Shown: in pieces, positions 1 to 4,895 of the stretch
How the letters are laid out: each line of letters begins with the position of its first letter
How positions within the stretch are numbered: the stretch's first letter is position 1
From: Methylacidiphilum caldifontis
Lineage (GTDB): Bacteria; Verrucomicrobiota; Verrucomicrobiia; Methylacidiphilales; CAMAQI01
Assembly (NCBI GenBank): GCA_945860255.1
Contig: CAMAQI010000172.1
Location: forward strand, 1-5,226
Direction of reading: 5' to 3'
Length of the DNA stretch: 5,226 nt
Made by a program: the position numbers and the translations under genes
The notes under the pieces: generated by a model
The model's database searches: none
What the model saw: only the letters and a program-made list of their open reading frames with translations
Told to the model about the DNA's origin: nothing

Positions 1-23
1 CTCAAGAAAATCCCACCCCATGA
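1..23 (+). CDS. possible 3' end of an upstream gene overlapping lptA
   Basis: One frame reads six sense codons from the window edge (Q-E-N-P-T-P) and then a TGA at 21-23. The TGA overlaps the lptA ATG as ATGA (20-23), the usual geometry of translationally coupled genes. In many Gram-negative genomes the gene before lptA is lptC, so an LptC-like membrane protein would be the natural guess. Six codons cannot establish coding or identity. The lptA frame itself is also open to the window edge, so this is only a positional inference. Confidence 0.25.
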
Positions 24-505
24 AAAATACTCCATCACTCCTCCTCCTCGCCTTAATCCTTGCTCACACCTCTCTTTTTTCTGCAGAAAAAGAGAAAGAA
101 AAGCCCGAGACTCAAACCACCGTCACCTCCGAGCAATTCAAACTTGATATGGGACGTCATGAAGGGCTCTTTGTCGGAAACGTCGTCCTGACAGCTCCGG
201 GATTAAAGCTTCGCGCTCCGGAAATGACCGTTACTTTCAATGAGAAAGATAATAAAATCGAACGACTCGTTGCCAAAGGGGGGGTTGAAATCGAACAACC
301 GGAAAAAACTGGAAAAGCGACCCAAGTCGATTACATCGTTGCGGAAGATAAAATTATTCTCTCCGGAAGTCCTGAAATCAATCAAAGCAAAAATAAAATT
401 ACCGGAAATACGATCACGATTTATCGTAAAGACAATCGAATGGATATCGATGGTCGAAGCCGAGTTCTTATTTTTGAAGATCTCAATTCCGATAAAAAGA
501 AATAA
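20..505 (+). CDS. lptA: LptA/OstA-family periplasmic LPS transport protein
   Basis: LptA is the periplasmic component of the Lpt machine. It polymerises beta-jellyroll units into a bridge that shields the lipid part of LPS on its way to the outer membrane. The 161-residue product starts with a Sec signal peptide: K2, a leucine-rich core at 6-20 and a likely cleavage after S-A at 21-22. The OstA-like domain follows from about residue 33 to 150. It contains the family-typical F-V-G-N-V strand (51-55), a repeated G-x-V/A-x pattern around 84-105 and I-T-G-N-T-I-T-I (127-134). It is a little shorter than E. coli LptA (185 residues) and has a charged Lys/Glu linker at 23-30 and a Lys-rich tail. ATG 20 is chosen because the signal peptide begins there; only a weak AAGAA lies upstream. 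The gene ends in tandem stops (TAATAA) and precedes lptB on the same strand. It could instead be a small OstA-domain protein of the LptC type, but the secreted, anchor-less form favours LptA. Confidence 0.8.
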   Translation: MKNTPSLLLLALILAHTSLFSAEKEKEKPETQTTVTSEQFKLDMGRHEGLFVGNVVLTAPGLKLRAPEMTVTFNEKDNKIERLVAKGGVEIEQPEKTGKATQVDYIVAEDKIILSGSPEINQSKNKITGNTITIYRKDNRMDIDGRSRVLIFEDLNSDKKK

Positions 506-575
506 TAAATCGGACAAAGACTGAAACCAAGGATATCATCCCAATGAAAATATTCTCTATCTCATTTCAATCGCA

Positions 576-603
576 TTGAATTCCGATTTATGAATTTTAA
601 AAA
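576..603 (+). promoter_or_regulatory. weak candidate sigma70-type promoter for lptB
   Basis: TTGAAT (576-581) and TAAAAA (598-603) are separated by 16 bp inside the AT-rich lptA-lptB gap. Each hexamer matches four of six consensus positions. In such AT-rich DNA this can arise by chance, so it is only a candidate for independent lptB transcription. Confidence 0.18.
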
Positions 604-630
604 TAGAGCTTTTTTTGTTTTTTTGCACGA

Positions 631-637
631 AAAGGGG
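631..637 (+). promoter_or_regulatory. ribosome binding site fixing the lptB start at 642
   Basis: The purine run AAAGGGG ends four bases before ATG 642. The in-frame TTG at 615 lies inside a T-rich tract without a ribosome binding site. It would add nine residues (M-F-F-C-T-K-R-G-T) not expected at the start of an LptB, so ATG 642 is preferred. Confidence 0.7.
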
Positions 638-641
638 AACC

Positions 642-1370
642 ATGGCCTCTGATCTTCTTCATGCTCACGGGCTCGTCAAAACCTATGGCGAACGCTCGGT
701 CGTAAAAGGGGTTGAAATTATCGTTCATCCTGGAGAGATCGTCGGACTTCTTGGTCCGAATGGCGCTGGAAAAACAACGACCTTCTACATGATTACCGGA
801 TTAGTCCCCCCGACAGAAGGAGCCGTTGTATTTCAGGGGAATGATGTCAGCTCGATGCCAATGTATCGGCGCGCTCGGATGGGAATTGGTTATCTTCCTC
901 AGGAAGAATCGATTTTTCGCAAAATGACGGTCGAAGAAAACCTTCTTGCGATTTTTGAAATGCTTGAATTAAGTGAGGAGGAACGTGAGGAACGCTGCAA
1001 CGATCTCATCCTCGACTTCGGACTTCATGAAGTTCGTAAGAACGTCTCAATGACCCTCTCAGGGGGAGAAAGGCGTCGTCTCACCATCGCCCGAGCGCTG
1101 GTGACCATGCCTTCCCTCCTGCTCTTAGATGAACCGTTCAGTGGGGTTGATCCGCTGGCCGTTCATGACATCCAGCAAATTATCTTGATGCTCCGCCAAC
1201 GTGGCCTTGGAATCCTCATCACCGATCACAACGTTCGAGAGACCTTGAGCGTCGTCGATCGCGCTTATATTATTTGCGAGGGGAAAGTCGAAACCCAAGG
1301 AACCAGTGACTTTCTGATTAATGATCCCGTCGCCCAAGAGCTCTATCTCGGGCCACGCTTTAGTATGTGA
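642..1370 (+). CDS. lptB: LptB, LPS export ABC transporter ATP-binding protein
   Basis: This is the cytoplasmic ATPase dimer that drives the LptFG permease to extract LPS from the inner membrane. From ATG 642 the product is 242 residues, essentially the length of E. coli LptB (241). All ABC ATPase motifs are intact: Walker A G-P-N-G-A-G-K-T-T (38-46), Q-loop Gln87 in Y-L-P-Q, the LptB-typical signature L-S-G-G-E-R-R-R (139-146), Walker B L-L-L-L-D-E with catalytic Glu164, D-loop G-V-D (168-170) and switch His196 in I-T-D-H-N-V-R-E. The E-S-I-F-R-K-M-T-V-E-E-N-L segment (89-101) and the T-D-H-N-V-R-E-T-L run are characteristic of LptB rather than of LivF-type relatives. Linkage to lptA supports the assignment. 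It follows lptA after 136 bp, and the phosphoesterase gene starts 21 bp after its stop, so co-transcription with that gene is likely. The LptF/LptG permeases are not in the window. Confidence 0.95.
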   Translation: MASDLLHAHGLVKTYGERSVVKGVEIIVHPGEIVGLLGPNGAGKTTTFYMITGLVPPTEGAVVFQGNDVSSMPMYRRARMGIGYLPQEESIFRKMTVEENLLAIFEMLELSEEEREERCNDLILDFGLHEVRKNVSMTLSGGERRRLTIARALVTMPSLLLLDEPFSGVDPLAVHDIQQIILMLRQRGLGILITDHNVRETLSVVDRAYIICEGKVETQGTSDFLINDPVAQELYLGPRFSM

Positions 1371-1391
1371 TTCCATCACAATCTAAAATTC

Positions 1392-2222
1392 ATGTATAAT
1401 CGTAGAAAATTTCTCAAAGTCTTTTTCTCTACTCTCTCTGCGGGGGCCTCTTCTTTAGCATACGCACATGGGATTGAACCTCATTGGGTCGATTGGAACT
1501 CTGTTCCCATGCCTCTTCAAAACGGATCCTCCCTCCTTCAGGGACGATCTTTAATCCAAATCAGCGATCTGCATATTGGATCTCTTGTCTCAGCAACCTA
1601 TTTGAAAGAGACTTTCCTTAAAATACAATCGTTAGATGCTGATTATATCGTCATCACGGGCGACTTCATCTCCTACAAGCCTGGAATTGAAAAAGATCTT
1701 TCGGAACTCCTGAGATTTTTTCCGAAAGGAAAAAAACAGACTTTTGCAATACTAGGAAACCACGACTATGGTTTCTTTTTTAATGATCCAGAGGTCGCAA
1801 ATGATTTGTCGGTCCTTCTCAAAGAACAGGGCATTACCGTACTACGAAACGAACATCGGCTCGTCGATGGAATTCAATGGATAGGAATCGACGATCTTTG
1901 GTCCAAACGAATTGATCTTCAGAAATCGTTTCGGAACTGCTCTCCAGATATTCCCTCGATTATTCTCGCTCATAATCCTGACACAATCGATCACCCGCTT
2001 TGGCCGAATCATTTCAAAGGCTGGATTCTCTCCGGTCATACCCACGGAGGACAATGTCGTCTACCCCTTCTTTCTCCCCCAATCCTTCCAGTTAAAAATA
2101 GAGCTTATGCTTCTGGAAAAGTGCAAATCAATCTCGATCAAACACTTTATGTCAATCGTGGTTTAGGTCATCTCACAAAACTTCGTTTTTGCGCGCGCCC
2201 TGAAGTCACTATTTTCTCGTAA
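1392..2222 (+). CDS. Tat-targeted calcineurin-like metallophosphoesterase, YaeI/LpxG-like
   Basis: The 276-residue product has all motifs of a binuclear-metal calcineurin-like phosphoesterase: S-D-L-H (58-61), G-D (90-91), G-N-H-D (122-125), A-H-N-P-D (193-197) and G-H-T-H-G-G-Q (215-221). The A-H-N-P-D and H-G-G-Q motifs and the R-P-E-V-T ending match E. coli YaeI, a family that also contains Chlamydia LpxG, the UDP-2,3-diacylglucosamine pyrophosphatase of lipid A synthesis. The N-terminus N-R-R-K-F-L-K (3-9), a hydrophobic stretch (about 10-24) and A-Y-A at 23-25 look like a twin-arginine signal, as in YaeI. It may be cleaved or kept as an anchor. The gene starts 21 bp after lptB, so an LPS-related role (LpxG-like) is a reasonable inference, but the sequence alone does not give the substrate. 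No clear ribosome binding site precedes ATG 1392; the twin-arginine motif immediately after the ATG supports this start. Confidence 0.85.
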   Translation: MYNRRKFLKVFFSTLSAGASSLAYAHGIEPHWVDWNSVPMPLQNGSSLLQGRSLIQISDLHIGSLVSATYLKETFLKIQSLDADYIVITGDFISYKPGIEKDLSELLRFFPKGKKQTFAILGNHDYGFFFNDPEVANDLSVLLKEQGITVLRNEHRLVDGIQWIGIDDLWSKRIDLQKSFRNCSPDIPSIILAHNPDTIDHPLWPNHFKGWILSGHTHGGQCRLPLLSPPILPVKNRAYASGKVQINLDQTLYVNRGLGHLTKLRFCARPEVTIFS

Positions 2223-2406
2223 AAGCGTTATTTAAAATATTAAACCCTTTTCTTGCATTTGGACTAGATCGGGACAAGGCCTATTTACTCAATAACTGAA
2301 TCTCTTTAATTCGCTCTTCGGCTATTTTCACCTCCCCACCCCTTAGCCCAATAGTCCATCAGCCGATTAGACTCTATTTGACCTCATTCGTTCCCCTGCC
2401 ACTCTT

Positions 2407-2411
2407 GAGGA
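2407..2411 (+). promoter_or_regulatory. unusually placed purine motif abutting the hydrolase start
   Basis: GAGGA directly touches ATG 2412, closer than the usual 5-9 base spacing. An in-frame TGA at 2406-2408 overlaps it, so no upstream start is possible in this frame. The next in-frame ATG (codon 18, 2463) would remove the first beta strand of the fold. ATG 2412 is therefore retained, although initiation there may be weak or may not use this motif. Confidence 0.35.
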
Positions 2412-3152
2412 ATGACTATTACCGATCAAGAGTTCGTCGATCTTTCTACGTCACGCGGTCCGATGCGATGCGCCCTCCTCCGACCTGTCGGGGAGGGAAA
2501 ATTCCCCGGAATTATTCTCTTCTCCGAAATCTTTCAAATCACGGGGCCGATTCGCCGCACCGCGGCTCTGCTCGCCGGACAAGGATATCTCGTGATTGTC
2601 CCCGAGGTTTACCACGAATTTCTTCCCCTCGGCACCGTGCTCGCCTACGACCAAGCAGGGGCCGATCGAGGAAACGAACTTAAAATTGCGAAGGAACTTT
2701 CAAGCTACGACGAGGATTCCAAGGTCTGCATCGATTTCCTTCAAAAACATCCTCAATGTACCGGAAAAATCGGTTCTATGGGAATGTGCCTCGGTGGTCA
2801 TCTCTCTTTTCGATGTGCGATGAATCCAGAAGTCTTGGCAGGAGTTTGTTTCTACGCCACCGATATTCACAAACGTTCCCTCGGAAAAGGAATGAACGAT
2901 AACTCCTTAGATCGGATTCCAGAAATGAAAGGGGAGCTGCTCATGATCTGGGGGCGTCAAGACCCCCATATTCCTGCGGAGGGACGTCAGATCATTTATC
3001 AAGCGCTCGTCACAGCCGATTCAAATTTTCAATGGCTTGAATTCAATGGGGCCCATGCCTTCCTCCGCGATGAAGGGACTCGCTATAACCCTGCTCTTGC
3101 AGGACTTTGCTATCAGCATGCCTTTGAGTTATTTAAACGAACTCTGAGCTAA
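2412..3152 (+). CDS. dienelactone hydrolase family protein
   Basis: This is a 246-residue cytosolic alpha/beta hydrolase with the dienelactone hydrolase (DLH) signature. The nucleophile is Cys126 in G-M-C-L-G-G (124-129), the acid is Asp184 in G-R-Q-D-P-H-I-P (181-188), and the base is His215 in G-A-H-A-F (213-217). Glu39 in S-E-I-F corresponds to the Glu that modulates the Cys thiolate in classical DLH (Q-E-I-F-G). Length is typical of the family (about 230-250), and there is no signal peptide. Classical DLH opens dienelactones in chlorocatechol degradation. Most genomic homologues have unknown ester or lactone substrates, and no catabolic genes are nearby, so the substrate is unassigned. 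It stands alone, with 189 bp separating it from the phosphoesterase, and converges on rsmH. That upstream gap shows no ORF and no convincing promoter. Confidence 0.88.
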   Translation: MTITDQEFVDLSTSRGPMRCALLRPVGEGKFPGIILFSEIFQITGPIRRTAALLAGQGYLVIVPEVYHEFLPLGTVLAYDQAGADRGNELKIAKELSSYDEDSKVCIDFLQKHPQCTGKIGSMGMCLGGHLSFRCAMNPEVLAGVCFYATDIHKRSLGKGMNDNSLDRIPEMKGELLMIWGRQDPHIPAEGRQIIYQALVTADSNFQWLEFNGAHAFLRDEGTRYNPALAGLCYQHAFELFKRTLS

Positions 3153-3155
3153 GGC

Positions 3156-3302
3156 AAAAAAATTAAAACATTTCCACGCAAAGCCGCAAAGCTTCCCAAG
3201 GTTCTCCCCGCAGGAAATTAAAAATAATACAAGATACTTTAACAACAAACTCATTTGTCTTTCGGGAGGAGCCTTGGGCAACTTTGCGGCTTTGTGTGAA
3301 AA
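3156..3302 (-). terminator. possible leftward terminator formed by the foldback
   Basis: Read on the - strand, the long stem of the foldback at 3171-3302 is followed by T-rich sequence ending in seven T (A7 at 3156-3162 on +). It lies about 70 bases after the rsmH stop. Read on the + strand the stem is not followed by a T run. The 52-base loop is much larger than in a standard intrinsic terminator, so termination is inference. Confidence 0.3.
3171..3302. repeat. 132-bp foldback with 40-bp imperfect inverted arms (CGCAAAGC units)
   Basis: The left arm at 3171-3210 and the right arm at 3263-3302 are reverse complements at 33 of 40 positions by hand alignment, around a 52-bp AT-rich centre. In a + strand transcript three of the seven differences become G-U pairs. 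Each arm contains two 8-bp CGCAAAGC-type units in tandem (3178-3191, and in reverse at 3283-3296), then a CCCAAGG block. The element lies in the 222-bp gap between two convergent genes and does not touch either. I see no clear flanking target-site duplication. It could be a MITE- or REP-like element, two copies of a short intergenic repeat in opposite orientation, or a structured RNA. Confidence 0.8.
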
Positions 3303-3374
3303 ATTGTCTTCGAATATTTCTTAGGTTGATGCCTATGCCATTTTTGTCGGGACTGGTTTCCAGCGTAGAGAGCC

Positions 3375-4415
3375 TCATCCGCGAATCGCCCAGCGTAACT
3401 TTGCAGGGATCGATCGGGGGTTGGCACGTCGCTCTTCAAATCCAGCGCGAACGACCTCTTCTGCCACTTCTTGATAAATTCCATCCCGAAATCCAGCCTG
3501 AAATGATTTCTTAACACGACGATCCTCTCCCGAGTGAAAGGAGAGAATCGCAACTCTCCCTCCCTTTTTTAAGGCCTGAGGAAGATGTCTTAATAAGGTC
3601 TCCAACGCATTCCACTCTTCGTTGACCTCAATCCGAAGCGCTTGGAATACTCGCCGAATCGTCAAGTTTTGCTCCTCCTCTTCCATTTGAGGGAAAATAC
3701 CGCGAATCGTCGTTGCCAGTTCCAGGGTCGTATTCATTTTTTTTCCGGCCAACAATTCTCCAAGTCGCCCTGCATTCGGCTCATCGGCATTCTCCTCTAA
3801 AAGAGAACTTAATAAATCAGCGTTGACCTTCTCTAAAAAAACCGAGGCCGGCTGTCCTTTATTCGGATTCATTCGCATATCCAAAGGCCCCTCATTTTTC
3901 ACGGAAAAACCACGCTCCGGATTGTCGATTTGCATCGAAGAGATTCCTAAGTCGGCTAAAATCGCGTCGACCCCTTCTATTTTTTCCTCACTCAGAACCT
4001 TTAAAATCCCGGCAAAATTACTTCGTCTGGCTTGAAACAGATCGGAACCAAATCCGAGCCCTCGAAGGCGAGCCTCCGTTTTCGGTTGTTCAACGGGATC
4101 GACATCCAATCCAATGAGTCGTCCCCCAGGAATAATTCGAGGAAGAATGGATTCGGTGTGCCCCCCATATCCTAAAGTACAATCGATCACCACCGATCCG
4201 GGGGTGATCGCTAAAGCCTCTAAAATTTCTGGAACGAGGATCGGTAAATGAGTTCCCGCAGGAGTTTTTCCTGAGGCGAGCACTTTGGAAACGGTCTCTG
4301 GATATTGATCGGGTCGATGTTCTTTATATTTTTCAGAGAACTTTTTCGGATACTTACCGGAGTAGCGCGGGCGACGACGATGCGGCGTGAGAGAATCAGA
4401 GGAGAAGGGATTCAC
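3375..4415 (-). CDS. rsmH: RsmH, 16S rRNA (cytosine-1402 N4) methyltransferase, long form
   Basis: RsmH (MraW) uses S-adenosylmethionine to N4-methylate C1402 of 16S rRNA in the ribosomal P site. The core is clear: SAM motif I D-C-T-L-G-Y-G-G-H (78-86), G-L-D-V-D-P (102-107), A-D-L-G-I-S-S-M-Q (154-162), R-G-F-S-V (168-172) with G-P-L-D-M-R-M (176-182), R-R-V-F-Q-A-L-R-I-E-V-N (254-265), S-F-H-S-G-E-D-R-R-V-K (292-302) and N-P-R-S-x-P-A-K-L-R-W (332-342). At 346 residues it exceeds E. coli RsmH (313), because about 55 residues precede the usual K/T-H start. This extension is rich in Lys/Arg and Tyr (13-31) and may contact RNA. The start is GTG 4415, overlapping the stop of the upstream pyrophosphohydrolase as GTGA. 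No convincing ribosome binding site is visible, so coupled translation is likely. The gene is not next to mraZ, ftsL or ftsI, its usual cell-division neighbours. Confidence 0.93.
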   Translation of the reverse strand: MNPFSSDSLTPHRRRPRYSGKYPKKFSEKYKEHRPDQYPETVSKVLASGKTPAGTHLPILVPEILEALAITPGSVVIDCTLGYGGHTESILPRIIPGGRLIGLDVDPVEQPKTEARLRGLGFGSDLFQARRSNFAGILKVLSEEKIEGVDAILADLGISSMQIDNPERGFSVKNEGPLDMRMNPNKGQPASVFLEKVNADLLSSLLEENADEPNAGRLGELLAGKKMNTTLELATTIRGIFPQMEEEEQNLTIRRVFQALRIEVNEEWNALETLLRHLPQALKKGGRVAILSFHSGEDRRVKKSFQAGFRDGIYQEVAEEVVRAGFEERRANPRSIPAKLRWAIRG

Positions 4416-4762
4416 AATTCGTTATACTTTTTATTCGATCCTTTGGATTTCTCCACCGGATATTTTTCGGCATTCCGCCCTAATTTTGCTCTTACCGCCT
4501 CGGCGAGGTTTACCTCACAAATTTCCGCCAATTCAAACAAAAGAATCGCAACATCGGCCATCTCTTCAGAGATCTCTTTTTTACGATCGATTAATCGTTG
4601 ATCGGATTGAGCCGGATTTTGCCAAACAAAATGCTGGAGGAGCTCCCCGACCTCTGCAGTTAAGGCCACCACCATCTCCTTCGGATGATGAAATTGCTTC
4701 CAATCTCGTTCGTCGCGAAATTGACAGATTTCTTGAGTCAGCGTTTGAATCGAATCAGACAT
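4412..4762 (-). CDS. MazG-like nucleotide pyrophosphohydrolase (dCTPP1/RS21-C6 type)
   Basis: This is a 116-residue all-alpha NTP pyrophosphohydrolase of the MazG superfamily, single-domain like dCTPP1/RS21-C6. Such enzymes cleave (d)NTPs to monophosphates and pyrophosphate to remove non-canonical nucleotides. The Mg-binding motif is complete: E37-x-x-E40 in A-E-V-G-E-L-L-Q, then E67-x-x-D70 in E-E-M-A-D-V. The W-x-Q-F-H element (21-25) and the N-A-E-K-Y-P-V-E-K-S-K-G tail (97-108) are typical of this subfamily. AGGA lies eight bases before ATG 4762 (4771-4774 on +), a good ribosome binding site. The stop overlaps the rsmH start by four bases. The natural substrate cannot be told from sequence; dCTP or modified dCTP is the family precedent. 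Confidence 0.9.
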   Translation of the reverse strand: MSDSIQTLTQEICQFRDERDWKQFHHPKEMVVALTAEVGELLQHFVWQNPAQSDQRLIDRKKEISEEMADVAILLFELAEICEVNLAEAVRAKLGRNAEKYPVEKSKGSNKKYNEL

Positions 4763-4830
4763 AACGTCGATCCTAAAAGTTTTTTTGGCATTTTCGAGCT
4801 AATTAGCAAAAAGGATAAGATTTTAAACCG

Positions 4831-4870
4831 CTGATTTTCGCTAATTGACACTGATCAACACCATTCAACC
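4831..4870. repeat. intergenic array of four degenerate 10-bp units
   Basis: Four units follow one another with an exact 10-bp period: CTGATTTTCG, CTAATTGACA, CTGATCAACA and CCATTCAACC. Positions 1, 5 and 9 are invariant (C, T, C), and the consensus is about CTGATTNACA. The preceding decamer (4821-4830) shares only its CCG end. The array lies in the 133-bp gap between the ROK-family kinase and the pyrophosphohydrolase gene, upstream of the latter. It contains no ORF. A 10-bp spacing puts each unit on the same face of the helix, which would suit protein binding, but it may equally be a degenerate genome-wide repeat. Confidence 0.65.
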
Positions 4871-4895
4871 AAGGAAAGTTAAATTGCTTTATGAT

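Noticed and set aside
240..524. 94-residue + strand frame overlapping lptA
   Set aside because: Lysine/serine/isoleucine-rich shadow in another frame of lptA; no ribosome binding site or recognisable domain.
544..579. 11-codon mini-ORF (ATG 544 to TGA 579) ahead of lptB
   Set aside because: Too short, poorly spaced from any ribosome binding site and without a regulatory peptide pattern such as repeated codons.
1395..1400. TATAAT just inside the phosphoesterase gene
   Set aside because: It is part of codons 2-3 of the gene and has no suitable -35 upstream; chance match.
2350..2378. Stem of seven pairs with one bulge (AATAGTC with GACTCTATT) before the hydrolase gene
   Set aside because: Weak AT-rich pairing with a 13-base loop and no following T run; not convincing as terminator or riboswitch.
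2378..2683. Arg/Pro/Ser-rich + strand frame across the hydrolase start
   Set aside because: Composition is that of a frame-shifted reading; the overlapping frame encodes a clear DLH-family enzyme with an intact triad.
3171..3302. CRISPR-like or insertion-sequence interpretation of the foldback
   Set aside because: Only two inverted arms, no regular direct repeats with spacers, no transposase and no clear target duplication.
3251..3553. 100-residue - strand frame reaching into the rsmH 3' end
   Set aside because: It overlaps the conserved RsmH C-terminus in another frame and crosses the foldback repeat; no family features.
4775..4895. Possible - strand promoter hexamers upstream of the pyrophosphohydrolase gene
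   Set aside because: Only poor matches (for example TTAAAA without a credible -35) and they fall inside the repeat array, so no specific promoter is called.
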